Below are positions 30,428 through 40,619 of a stretch of DNA of 64,000 bases, piece after piece (the first letter of the stretch is position 1; every line of letters begins with the position of its first letter). A program made the translations under genes and the position numbers. The DNA is from Thraustochytrium sp. TN22. Taxonomy: Eukaryota; Sar; Bigyra; Thraustochytrida; Thraustochytriidae. The notes under the pieces were generated by a model. That model had not been told where the DNA came from. It worked only from the letters and a program-made list of their open reading frames with translations, and did not search any database. The stretch lies in contig JABLUY010000151.1 of the NCBI GenBank assembly GCA_013306675.1, positions 1 through 64,000 on the forward strand, given 5' to 3'.

Positions 30428-31894
30428 GCTCGCCGAGCCCGCGCCGCGCCGCGCCGCGCCGCGCCGCGCTGAGGCCGCCGCGCTGCGCCTCCGCCTCCTC
30501 CGCCTCCTCCTCCACCCCTGCTGCTTGCGGTCAGGAGCCGCGCTCCTCTCTCGCCAAGCGAGCAGGCGGCGCGCGCCCGGCGCCCGGGCCGCAGCGCGAG
30601 CGCGAGTCGCGAGCGCCCGCGGCGGCGGCGGCGGCGGCCGCGGTGAGGTAGTGCTAGTAGTTTGCCGCCGCGGCGCCGCCGCGCTTCGTTCGATCGATCG
30701 GAGCGGGCGCCGTGGGGCCCGGCCCGGCCCTCCCTCCCCGCCGCGCAGTGCGGGAACTCGGCCGCGGCCGCGCGCGTGCTGCCCCCTCGTTCGCGCCCGT
30801 TCCGCGCGCCAGCGCTGCCGCAGCCCGCGCGCGCCGCCGCCTCCGGGGGGCACCGCGCGCGCGCCGCCGCGTGAAATGCCGCGGGGCTGCTTCCGCGACG
30901 CCGCCGTGACGTCGCGCCCGTGCCGGCGCGCCCGCCTCGCCCCGCCTCGCCTCGCCTGGCCTCGCCTCGCCTGGCCGCGTCCGCGCGCGCCGCGCCTGCG
31001 CTGCGCGAGCCTGCGCGATCGCGCTCGCCGGAGCGCGCGGCGGCAAGGTGGATTTGGATTTGGATTTGATTTGGATTTGAATTTGAATTTGAATTCGCGC
31101 CGAGGTCGGCGGCCAACTTGAACATCAATTCGCTTTCTTTCGTGGCTGACGCACGGTGACGTGATGAAGGCAGGCTGATTGCTCGGCTCGCTCGCGACGC
31201 GAGCTTCGCTCAGGCTCGAGCTCGCCTGCTTGCTCGGCGCTCAGCCTGCGAGCTCGCGAGCTTCGCCGGTGACGGACGGCTGGCGGGCTGGCTGGCTCTG
31301 GCCGCCCGCCGACTCGCTTGCCTGCGAGGCGGAGACGAATGACGCTCGGCGCGCGGGGCGAGGAGAGCGTCGCGCACAGCGTCGGGGCGACGCCCGCGCG
31401 CGTGGCCACGGCTGGTACCACCTCACCGCCGGTGGTGACCCCCGAGGCAAGCTGGCTGCCTGCAGGCTACGGCTGCTCAGCCGCTGCTGCCAGTGGCAAC
31501 GAACGCAGTGCAGCGCGCGCAGTGCAGCGCAGTGCAGCGCAGTGCAGCGCGGTGCAGCGCGGTGCAGCTCGGGTTGCCGCGGGGCGCGCGTGGCTGGACG
31601 CGCGCCGCGCGGAGGCGTGGGCGGTGTCAGCTCGTCAGTCGAGGAAGGTCGAGGCAAGTCGAGGCAGCGGAGGCTCGCGAGTCGCGACGGGCTCACCACG
31701 AGAAGCGTTGAACAGGCTCGCGCGGCGACGCCGACTCGGACGGCCCACGGCCTGGCCGCTGGCGTCCGTCGGCCGGACTCGGACGGCCGGACGGGCGGGC
31801 AGCCAAGCTGAGCCAGCCAGGCTGAAGTGAGCCGCACCGCAGTCGCCGCCGTGCAGCCTAGGCTGTGCAGGCTTGCGGCCACGGCGGCGCCGCG
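30428..31894. other. Intergenic upstream of the kinase, repeat-rich
   Basis: Contains CCGCG pentamers at 30440-30470 and (GCCTC)n-like pentamers at 30930-30975. A (GATTTG)n tract at 31050-31096 is unusually A/T-rich for the area, and an AGTGCAGCGC array lies at about 31505-31565. Open frames on both strands are compositional artefacts. No gene supported. Confidence 0.55.
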
Positions 31895-32815
31895 TCATAA
31901 CGGCCGGGCGCGCGCGACGACGCGCAGGCCGAAGGGGTGGCCGCGGTCCAAGTACTCGCAGGTGGTGAGCAGCCAGGGCTGCACGGTGCCGGAGCCGGAG
32001 GCCGCGACGCGGGCCTGCATGCGCGTGAGCTGGCCGTGGAGGTGGGAGGAAGCGAGCTCGGAAATGTCTTCCGCGACGAGGATCTCGAAGCCCGCCGCCT
32101 CGAGGTCCCGGACGTATTGATCCGCGTGGACCATGTCCGAGCCGGACTCGGCGCAGTACGCCTCAAGAGTCGAAGCGTCCCAGCCACGGCCGGGGATCCA
32201 ATGGTGGTGAAAGGCAAAGATACCGCCCGGCCGCAGCGTGCGCAGCGTCTCGCGAAAGCAGGCCGGCCGCTGGGGCAGCGACAGCGCGTCCGGGTCTTGC
32301 CCGTACACGATGTGAAATGAGTCGTCCGCAAAGGGCAGCTTGAAGGCAGACCCGACCACGAAAGTGGCCGTCTCCTGCACGCCGGCCTTGTCCGCCGCGC
32401 GCCGCGCCGCCTCGATGGCCGTCGCCGAGATGTCGATGCCCACGTTCGCCCACCCGCGCTTCTTCGCGTAGTACACGGGCGTCGAGCCCTCGCCGCAGCA
32501 CAGGTCCAGCATGCGCGCCTCCTCCTTGCCCACCTTCATGTCCGCGAGCCAGGTGTCCATGTCCTGCAGCAGTTTCTCCGTCATGGCCCACCCGCCCGAG
32601 TGCAGCTGGTCGCCGTCCTCCGGCCAGTCCTGCCGCAGCCTGTCGTGGAAGCCCGGGTCCTTGTACTGGGCGAGGCTCGCGTGCTCCTCCTCCTCCTCCT
32701 CGCCCTCCTGCTGCAGCTGCTGCTGCTTTGGCTGCTGCGCATCCATCTTGCTTGCGCTCATCCCGCTGCCCCTACGCCCCAGCACGCCCGCCACCACGCT
32801 CTCCAGCTGGCCCAT
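31895..32815 (-). CDS. Class I SAM-dependent methyltransferase (306 aa)
   Basis: A soluble small-molecule methyltransferase of the Methyltransf_11/UbiE-like group; the substrate is not evident. Start at the ATG at 32815, since the frame upstream begins with TTG. After a Gln/Glu-rich leader of about 40 residues comes HSGGWAMTEKLLQDM, a segment common before this fold in glycine/sarcosine and phosphoethanolamine-type enzymes. Motif I is MLDLCCGEGSTP, motif II VGIDIS, the third region ATFVVGSAFKLPFADDSF, and the post-III strand LRPGGIFAFHHHW. The methyltransferase core ends with a Leu/Arg-rich C-terminus. Its start faces the divergent gene at 33077 across only 261 bases. Confidence 0.88.
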   Translation of the reverse strand: MGQLESVVAGVLGRRGSGMSASKMDAQQPKQQQLQQEGEEEEEEHASLAQYKDPGFHDRLRQDWPEDGDQLHSGGWAMTEKLLQDMDTWLADMKVGKEEARMLDLCCGEGSTPVYYAKKRGWANVGIDISATAIEAARRAADKAGVQETATFVVGSAFKLPFADDSFHIVYGQDPDALSLPQRPACFRETLRTLRPGGIFAFHHHWIPGRGWDASTLEAYCAESGSDMVHADQYVRDLEAAGFEILVAEDISELASSHLHGQLTRMQARVAASGSGTVQPWLLTTCEYLDRGHPFGLRVVARARPL

Positions 32816-33076
32816 GCCGCCAGACCCGGTCACCGCGCCGCCCGCCAACTTCGAGTTGTACCCGTACTGGCCGGCGCCACGAAAGAAGGCGGCGGCGGCG
32901 GCGGCAGCAGCTTGGCGGGCGAGCGAGGGAACGGCGCGCGCGCGGGGTTGCCGCCGGCGGCGTTCGAGCTTTTGGCATTAACCTCCCTGAGCTCCGGTGC
33001 CGGGCCCCGTCCGTATCCATCCACTCCATCCGTGGCCTGGCCGCTCAGTCAGGCTGCTTGCGAAGCAGATTCCGCC
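32816..33076. promoter_or_regulatory. Compact bidirectional promoter region
   Basis: Only 261 bases separate the divergent starts at 32815 (minus) and 33077 (plus), far less than other gaps here. A GGC-repeat lies near 32885-32910. The arrangement suggests shared control, but no specific site can be named. Confidence 0.5.
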
Positions 33077-33482
33077 ATGGTCTGGGTCCTCGCGCGCCGC
33101 GGCGACCTCGAGGCCGCCGCCGGCGACGACGATGATGCGCCGGCGGACGGCGGCCTCCTCGTCGCCGCCGCCGAGCCGCAGGACGTGCGCTGCCTTGTTC
33201 TCGCCGAGAAGGACGACCAGGGCCGCCGCCGTCAGCACGTCGTGCTTGGTGGTAAGCTCAAGGCAGCACGTGCGGGGGCGTCTTTCGCACTCGTGGTCCC
33301 GCTGCCCGTGCCGGCCGCGCCGCACGCCGCTGCCGTGCCTGGCGTGGACGCAGCAGACGACCGCGCGCAGCACACGCTCCTCGAAAATCTCAAGCTCTGC
33401 TATCCGCAGGTCGTGCGCGAGACGCTCCTCGCCAGCATGCTCATGGACGAGGACGAGGACGAGGACGAGAGCAACGAGAGCA

Positions 33483-33522
<40 letters not shown>

Positions 33523-34147
33523 TGATGACCGCGGCAAGGCGCGCATGGAGGCGCTCGCCGCCAAGTACCTGAGCGATCACGCCGCCAAAGACGTCCGCAT
33601 GGTCGACGTGCACTCGCGCGCCATCCTTTCGCTGGCCCAAGCCAAGGAGCGCCTCGGCCCCGACGCCGCCGGTGCGCTCGAAGCCAACGAGTACGGCGAC
33701 CAAGACGCCGCCCTCCTTGTCGTGGAGGCCTCCGCCGCCTCCCCCGGCGACGTCTACTTCGCTCTGCGCTACTGGTTCACGCCCGCGCGCCCAGATCAGC
33801 TCATCGTGCCGCTGTCCACGCGCCCCTTTTTGCCCGCGCTCGCCGCCGAGTCCGTGCTGGAGCCCGTCACGCGCCGCATGGATCACTCCATCTTCACCAT
33901 CGGTGCCGCCAGGCGCGCTGGCGAGGCCAACGGCGCCGGCAAGACGCCCTCCGAGAACCTTCACGACATGAAGCTCCGCCACGCCTCCGGCTCGTGCACC
34001 GTCTTGGTGCGCCCCAAACTCACGCTGCCCGAAGCCCTCGAGGGCTCTGCCCTCGAGCCTTTTGCCGCTAACGGCGACCTCCGCATGCGCCGCATCGTTG
34101 GTCCATGGAACACCATTCAAGACCTCAGGATGGGCGTAGCAGAATGA
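33077..34147 (+). CDS. Unknown protein with long Asp tract (356 aa)
   Basis: Not recognised. The ATG at 33077 is in GCCATGG. Residues 1-115 form an alpha/beta-looking region (MVWVLARRGDLE..., CLVLAEKDD, ASFALVVPLPV). Then come an acidic stretch and about 15 consecutive Asp codons at about 33487-33528, a (GAC)n expansion. The C-terminal half looks ordered, with AALLVVEASA, DVYFALRYWFTPARP and a final GPWNTIQDLRMGV. Strong GC bias at third positions and a clean frame support it as a real gene. No membrane segment or signal peptide. It is divergent from the methyltransferase. Function unknown. Confidence 0.75.
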
Positions 34148-36001
34148 ATGTGTACACTACAACGTTTTGCGACGCATGCCAATGAGCAACGCAATGCGAA
34201 AAGCGCGATGCAAGCGGCCAACCTTGTGGGTCAAGCTTTGAGTCGAGAGTGAGACCTTCTTCGGCGCACAGGGCGCGTATGGCCGGCAGGAGTTCGCGGG
34301 GACGAAGCTCTTGATCGGCACAGGCGCCGGCGGAGAGCCAGCCAGGCGCGCAGGCCACTCACTGCCTCCGACCGACCGACCGACCGACCGACCGACCGAC
34401 CGACCACCAGCTCGAGGTAATCAGAGTCTTGAAAGGCGGAGGTCGGAGTCATGTGCAGACCTTGGTCTTGCACGCGGGTCAGCTGCACCTCTACGGAGGA
34501 GCAGTCCCAAGAGACTTCGCAGAGATGCCGGTCATGGCAAGGATGGCATTCGTGTCGTTGGTGTACACCAACACCAGCGCACCGGGCCGAAAATGCGCCA
34601 TGCGTGTCGTCCACCAGGCTCGAGGTTAAAGATCCAGATAACCTGTTGAGAATTGCCTGTGCCGCTGAGGGGCAACAGGGCTTGGCAAGCCCAAGACACC
34701 GACAACCGACCAGACTTGGCGTCAAAGATGCCGCCCAGTCCACCTCGGAAAACCACCGTCCAACCGACGAAATCTGGCGTCAAAACTGCCGCCAAGTTGC
34801 CGAGCCGTCAAGTTCGACTCGGTCCACCTCTACTACAGACTACTACAACAAAAAATCAACAGGAAGGTGGTACTGTGATGTCGAAGCAAAGTCAGTGCTC
34901 TTGTTCATGTCCAACGCGCCAACGCATCATCCCACTTCTCTCTTGTTCTCTCCAACACACACACTCTCTCTCTCTCCTTTTGTCCCATGGAAAAGATGGC
35001 AAAAATGGCGAACGACCAATGCGAATGTCCGTGGGGCGAACCATTGACGCGGCGACGGGCACGAGGCCCCGCCGGACAACGAAAATTTCCCATCCTCGGG
35101 CTGACGCCCCGTGTGTCGGCCGCAATCGGTGTCGGCAGGGCGTGGACAGCGCCGGCTGCCAACTAACGTGCAAAACTCGCGGCCTTGGGACCCTCGCATC
35201 GCATGCCACCTTGCCACCATCCTCCCTTTCGCACTCCAACGCACACACGCCCACCCAGACCTCTCAGACTAACGAGATTCCAAATGTGCTATCTCTCTCA
35301 CGGTGTTTCCTCGGTCGCATGTTGACAAATCCTCACCGAGGTCGCCGTTCTTCCTCCCTCGCTCTCCCTCTCTCTCTCTCTCTCCCTCCTTCCCTTCTCT
35401 CCGGTCATGAGCGCAAGCGCATGCGTGAGTGAGCGGGTGGACCTTGAGCTTGAGGCGTCAGACAGCCAAGGGATATTTTCTTCACGATGATATTTTGAAG
35501 ATCAGAAACTCTAGTCTGTTGGTAGCATCTCTCGCGCTCGCTCAAGGTCCTCCCCACCCTCGCCGCGCGCCATGCCCTGCGCCACGCCCATCTCCCCGCG
35601 CACCACCGCATCGAATTCACGTACCAAGCCTGAGGCGCCTGCAACGCCCGCCAAGACGTGCTCGTCGGCTCCGCAGCGCCGATGCAGCCGGGCACCGCGG
35701 CCGCGGCGAGCGCCAGGCGCGCCGCGACTGGCCAGCCAGTCAGCCGGCTGGCACCCGCATGCGACCGAGGGGTCGAGGTTTGCAGTATGCTGTTTGATCT
35801 TGCCGCGCAGCGCAGCGCAGCGCAGCGCGCTCACGGCCACCCGATGCTGCGCCCTCCGGCACAACGGATAGCAACCCGAAGGGCGGTAGTTGGGCGCCAA
35901 GGCGCCCCGAAATTTGGCAGGGTGGAGCGGCGCGATGCGGCAATCAATTCGCTCGGGCGTCGAGGACGGCCGGCGGGCGAGGCGCGAGCCTTTGAGACGC
36001 G
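34148..36001. other. Intergenic, 1.85 kb, simple repeats
   Basis: Contains (GACC)n at 34370-34406, two imperfect copies of a GGCGTCAAA..TGCCGCC segment near 34720 and 34773, a (TC)n pyrimidine run at about 35352-35402 and a CAGCG pentamer run near 35805-35830. Short open frames here overlap on both strands. No supported gene. Confidence 0.5.
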
Positions 36002-36424
36002 ATGGTGGACCTGGTGGAGCTGGCCGTGACGTGCGGGCTGCTGGTGGTCTTCACGTACCTGGCGGAGGTGTCGTCGGCCCTGGCGGCGGCGCTGGCCACG
36101 GCGCCGGTGACGACGACGCTGGCGCTGCTCATGTACGAGCGGCAGAGGCAGCGGCAAAAGCAGGGCGAGGCGGCGACGGCGATGGCGGACCCGATGGAGC
36201 GAGATACCTTCGTGACGAGCGCGACGGCGTCAGCGGGCGCGGCGGCCGGCGAGATGGACCTCGTGCTGGCTGGCTTCACGTGGCAGATTGTCAAGGGCGT
36301 CGGCGCGAGCCTGTGCTTTGCCATTACCCTGCACATGTGCGTGACGCGCTTGAGGTGGTCGTTATTTCCATCGCTCGGTGCCGGATACGCGTGCTGGACG
36401 TGTCTGTGGGTGCTTTTGTTTTGA
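36002..36424 (+). CDS. Small membrane protein, DUF3147-like (140 aa)
   Basis: Four hydrophobic segments: about residues 4-22, 24-44, 93-110 and 118-139, separated by a polar Gln/Arg loop (YERQRQRQKQGEA) and a Ser/Thr/Ala segment. The order (helix pair with ALATAPVTTTLALL, loop, then a Trp-containing helix pair with R-W-x-L-F-P-S-L-G-A-G) resembles bacterial DUF3147 membrane proteins of about 110-140 residues, whose function is unknown. The match is by pattern memory only. If right, it may derive from an organelle or from bacteria. It converges on the formate dehydrogenase gene, 273 bases away. Confidence 0.6.
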   Translation: MVDLVELAVTCGLLVVFTYLAEVSSALAAALATAPVTTTLALLMYERQRQRQKQGEAATAMADPMERDTFVTSATASAGAAAGEMDLVLAGFTWQIVKGVGASLCFAITLHMCVTRLRWSLFPSLGAGYACWTCLWVLLF

Positions 36425-36697
36425 CCTGGGAAGCCTTCTTCCTTGGTGGTACCATGTCAGCGCAAGCCATGCGGCGCAGCTGACTGTGAGAATAGAATCT
36501 CCATGATGCCCATGCGCAAACGGTTGGGGTTTTGCCACTGTTCCGTGGCTCGATGCCAGTGAGTGACGCCTCTGTTCAGATTTGCTGGCTGGGGTGGACT
36601 GCGGGCATGGCTTTGTTGCAGAGCTGAGTAAGAAATTCTGTAAATATCTTCATTGTCGATGACTGTGTGCCTAGAGCGCTATCTTCTTCAGACGGCC

Positions 36698-37990
36698 TTA
36701 CTTCTTGGCGTTCTTGAACTTGACGGCCTCGTCGGAGCCGCCAGTGGCGTTGCCCGGGCTGTAGGAGTGGGCGCCAACGCCGGCGAGCTTGCCGTTCTGG
36801 GCAATGAGGTACTCGTCGCGGATGGGCTTGTTGTCGAAGATGCACTCGAGGGTCTCCACGACACCAGCGGCGTAGCGGTGCTGGGCGGAGAGCGAGGTGC
36901 CGGAGATGTGCGGGGTCATGGCGTGGTTGGGCATGGAGCGCCACGGGTGGTCGCGGGGCGGGGGCTGGGGGAACCAGACATCGCCGGCGTAGCCAGCGAG
37001 CTGGCCGGACTCGAGCGCGCGCACGATGGCGTCGCGGTCGCAGATCTTGCCGCGAGCAGTGTTGATGAGGTAGGCGCCGCGCTTGAACTTGGAGAGCATC
37101 TCGTCGTTCATCATGTTCTCGGTCTCCGGGTGGAGCGGGCAGTTGATGGTGACGACGTCGCAGACCTTGACCATGTCCTCGACCGAGGCGTGGTAGGTGA
37201 GGTTGAGCTCCTTCTCGACCTCCGGCGACAGGCGGTGGCGGTCGGTGTAGTGGAGCTTGCAGTCGAAGGGCGCCATGCGGCGGAGGACGGCGAGGCCGAT
37301 GCGGCCGGCGGCGATGGTGCCGACGTTCATGCCCTCGACGTCGTAGCTGCGCGAGACGGCGTCGGCGATGTTCCAGCCGCCGTCGCAGATGATCTTGTAC
37401 GAAGGCACGAAGTTGCGCACGAGCGTGAGGATGTGCATGCAGACATGCTCAGCGACACTGATGGAGTTGCAAAAGGTCACCTCGGTCACGGTGATGTTGT
37501 TCTTGCAGGCGGCCTCCAGGTCGACGTGGTCCGAGCCGATGCCGGCGGTGAGGCAGGCCTTGAGGTTCTTGGCCTTGGCGATGCGCTCGGCCGTCATGTA
37601 GGCGGGCCAGAACGGCTGCGAGATGACAATGTCGGCATCCTCGAGGTGCTTCTCGAACTCCGAGTCGGGGCCGTCCTTGTCCGAGGTCACCACCAGGGTG
37701 TGGCCGCGGTCCTCGAGGAACTTGCGCAGGCCCAGCTCGCCCGAGACGCAGCCCAGGAGCTCACCAGGCTGGAACGGCAGCTCCGACTTGGGCGTCGGCG
37801 TGGTCTGGCCGTCCGGGTACACGGAGATCTCCGGGATGCTGTCACGCGCGTACTTGGGCGGGTAGCCGGTCTCGGGGTCGTCGTACAGGGCCACCAGCAC
37901 CTTCATGTTCTGGCGGGCAGACGCATGCAGGCCACGCGTGGCGCTGCGCACGCGCGTCGCAGCGCCACCGAAGCGCGCCGCCATCATCAT
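36698..37990 (-). CDS. NAD-dependent formate dehydrogenase, mitochondrial type (430 aa)
   Basis: Oxidises formate to CO2 with NAD+. The N-terminus (MMMAARFGGAATRVRSATRG) is Arg/Ala/Ser-rich without acids, as in a mitochondrial presequence; the mature enzyme starts near VLVALYDDPETGYPP. Formate-site residues lie in SQPFWPAYMTAERI and in CNSISVAEHV. The NAD fold has GTIAAGRIGLAVLRRM, and the following YTDRHRL has the Asp that selects NAD over NADP. Catalytic Arg is in INTARGKI, and the catalytic Gln/His pair in PQPPPRDHPW and TPHISGTSLSAQHRY. Length agrees with plant and oomycete enzymes. No introns. A (GCCTC)n pentamer array lies about 100 bases upstream of the start. Confidence 0.95.
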   Translation of the reverse strand: MMMAARFGGAATRVRSATRGLHASARQNMKVLVALYDDPETGYPPKYARDSIPEISVYPDGQTTPTPKSELPFQPGELLGCVSGELGLRKFLEDRGHTLVVTSDKDGPDSEFEKHLEDADIVISQPFWPAYMTAERIAKAKNLKACLTAGIGSDHVDLEAACKNNITVTEVTFCNSISVAEHVCMHILTLVRNFVPSYKIICDGGWNIADAVSRSYDVEGMNVGTIAAGRIGLAVLRRMAPFDCKLHYTDRHRLSPEVEKELNLTYHASVEDMVKVCDVVTINCPLHPETENMMNDEMLSKFKRGAYLINTARGKICDRDAIVRALESGQLAGYAGDVWFPQPPPRDHPWRSMPNHAMTPHISGTSLSAQHRYAAGVVETLECIFDNKPIRDEYLIAQNGKLAGVGAHSYSPGNATGGSDEAVKFKNAKK

Positions 37991-38777
37991 CTTGCTTGTT
38001 GCTCGGCTCGCTTGGCCTTGGCTTGTTGCTTGTCTTGTTGCTTTGGGCTTTGGTGATTGCGGGTCTGCTGGTCGGCCTCGCTCGCCTTGCCTCGCCTCGC
38101 CTCGCCTCGCCTCGCCCCGCTCGCTCCGGCCACCGCGCAGGCACGCCAGGCTGCAGAGAGATCTGATTCAGAATCAGAGAGCGGAGCAGAGCAGAGAGCA
38201 GAGCTGAGCTGAGCCAAGGTAGCTTGCGCAACTTCGTCCGCAATTCGACCCGCCGCCGAGTCCTGCCGCCGACGATCCGCAAGGCTTTCTGTTGTTGTGA
38301 GACGCTCTCGAGGAAGCTCTGTTCGCTCTCGTGCGGCGCCAAGGCCAAGGCCGACGGCTTCAGCGGCGCAGCCGCCTGCGGCCTGGCCGACACCCCGAGC
38401 GACCCGCCGACCGTCTTGCGCGTTGCGTGCGCTCCGCGTCGGACAGGGTCGTCCTCTGGATCTTGCCCTGCGCAAGGCAAGGCTAAGCCAAGGCCACGCC
38501 ACGCGTCCGTAGGACATGCGTGAGCGAGACCATCTTGACGGCAACTTGACACACAAGCTCGCTCATCATCACTCGCCATGATCGCTGCTCGCACACCCGC
38601 CCGTAGAGGCTGCAGTCGCTCTCGAGCCTCTCGTACACGAGCAGGAAGACCGCCGCGTGGTGTGGATCCCACGGATCTGATCATTCATCTTCAAGTTGGT
38701 TCCTGCAGCGCCTCGCAGTGCCTTGCGGTGCCTTGCGGTGCTCTGCAGTGCCTTGCACCAGCAGTGCCTTGCGTTTC

Positions 38778-38936
38778 GGGAGAAGGTAGGTCAGCACTAA
38801 GTTAGCTGGCAGCTGCCATTGCGCGAGCGCGGCGCGAACCCTGCTGTGTTTTCAGCAGGGAGAAGGTAGGTCAGCACTAAGTTAGCTGGCAGCTGCCATT
38901 GCGCGAGCGCGGCGCGAACCCTGCTGTGTTTTCAGC
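38778..38936 (+). repeat. Tandem duplication of an intron-like 80-bp unit
   Basis: The 80-base unit 38778-38857 is repeated at 38858-38936 without visible differences until the last bases. Each copy contains AGAAG|GTAGGTCAGC and ends GTGTTTTCAG|C, a good donor and a pyrimidine-rich acceptor about 70 bases apart, with a CACTAAG branch-like site. If transcribed on the plus strand, each copy could be removed as an intron with a ten-base exon left between them. Confidence 0.85.
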
Positions 38937-40347
38937 GTCAGCTCCCCCACCGGCCGACACCGAGCTCGCTTGCGTCGACCCCATCCTGCGCCTCGAGAAG
39001 AACCACGAGGACTCGCGCTCGCGCTTGGCGCGGGCTCGCGCTGCACTGCTCGGTCGCAAAGAAAAGGCGCACGGGCTCGCCGACGCGCGCGCCTGGCCTT
39101 TGTGCGCGCCGAGGCGGGATTCGCGCCGCATGGCCGCGCCCTCGCCGTTCTGCCCGCCGCGGTGACGCGAGACCACCGCGGTATCCTGGAACCCGCCGCC
39201 GCCGCCGCGCGCGCCGCGCGCCGCCGCTCCGAGTCACGCTGCGCGCCGCCGCCACGGCGTTTCTGGCCTGCCGCCGCCGCTGCGCGCCCTCGCGCCGCGG
39301 CTCCGAGTCCGGGTCCGAGTCCGGCTGCTCCAGGTTCTTCGAGCCGCTGCCGCAGGCTGTGACGGGCGAGATACAGCCCGGCGAGCGGTACCAGTACTGC
39401 CCGGTCACGGCCGTGGCCGGCGCTGGGCCGCGCCCCGCTGGCCGCGCGGCGCCGACGCCGTCGTCGCGAAGGGAACCGCGACGCGGCCTCGTACCCGGGC
39501 GCCGACGACGCCGTCCAGCGCGCGCAGGGCGCCATCGCCGCGCGCTGGACGGACTCCGGGCGCGCCGCCGCCGGCGGACTCCGATCTTGGCCGGGTCGAC
39601 TTGCGGAAGCTGACGCAAGGCGTGTGCGACCATGCGCGGGTGTGCGGCGGTGCGCGGGGACCTGCCATTGCACCTCGGTACGCCTCGTTACTGTCAGGGC
39701 CTGTCAGGTTGATGATCAAGACCCTGGGACTCACCTTGGAGGGCGTGCCGTCGTCCTTGGCGTGGTCCTTGCTGGGCTCCGGGCGGCTCGAGTTCCAGAC
39801 GCTTTGTGGACGCAGTCACTGGGAGGGACACTGTCCCCGGCTGCCATGGCCACTGCACTGCCGTGACCGGCGCTGCAGTGTTGCTTTCCCACGGCACATC
39901 GACGAGTCCGAGTCATGGTTCAAAGTGCGGGTCTGAGTCGGAGTCCCAGTCGTGAAGCAAGCTAGTGATCCGTGACGATCGTGACGATCCGGGTCGTTCA
40001 AGTTCACAACAAGCTCGTGCTCGAAACTTGAGGCCGAGCCTCTCTAGCTAGCCAACCGCTGGCGCCAACCTGAACCTGATGAGCCAGCCACGAGCGTCGT
40101 GGCCGCCGTGGTGCCGCTGCACTGAATCGCGACCTGCCAGTGGTGATGGCTGGCGAGAATCGACTTGGCTGCTGTAAAGTGGCTTGGCCTCATCATCAGG
40201 CTCGGAGCGAGACGGCAAGTTGTGCACGGCGCGACAAGGTTTGCCCGGAACTGCCTCTGCCGGTGCTGCGACCGTGATCATCGTGATGACAGGGCTTGCT
40301 CGACGCGGCGCCGGTCGACGACCTGGCTGACGCGGCGCAGGCCAATC

Positions 40348-40413
40348 TGCAGTGCAGTGCAGTGCAGTGCAGTGCAGTGCAGTGCAGTGCAGTGCCAGTG
40401 CCAGTGCAGTGCC
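40348..40413. repeat. GTGCA pentanucleotide array
   Basis: About thirteen near-perfect five-base units, located some 210 bases upstream of the prolyl hydroxylase start codon. Confidence 0.9.
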
Positions 40414-40619
40414 GCGCTCGCTCAAGGTCACCGTCAGCGCGACCGCGACCGCCGCGACGACCTACCCGCCGCCAGCTCGCTCCCTCCAACCGCAAGCGCG
40501 AGGCCGCCGCAAACCCGAGCGGCGGCGGCGCGGCGGGCGGCAGTGCAGAGCGGCTCGGCGCGCGGCGCGGCGGCGGCTCGGGCGGCGGCTCGGTCGGCGG
40601 CCCGGCCCCCGCGCGCAGG

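Larger units (their letters stand above)
37991..40619. other. Long intergenic region with possible unresolved spliced gene
   Basis: Contains a GCCTC pentamer array at 38082-38110, a CTTGC/AGTGC pentamer run at 38705-38770, the 80-bp tandem duplication at 38778-38936 and the GTGCA array at 40348-40413. Between about 38937 and 39930 several plus-strand stretches look protein-like in different frames (ADTELACVDPILRLEKNHED; FFEPLPQAVTGEIQPGERYQ; DLGRVDLRKLTQGVCDHARV), and splice-like sites occur, so an intron-rich gene or gene remnant may be here. I could not assemble it and give no product. Confidence 0.4.

Noticed and set aside
32978-34120. Minus-strand frame of 380 codons opposite 33077-34147
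   Set aside because: Composition is that of an antisense shadow (Val run from the Asp tract); no domain and no good start.
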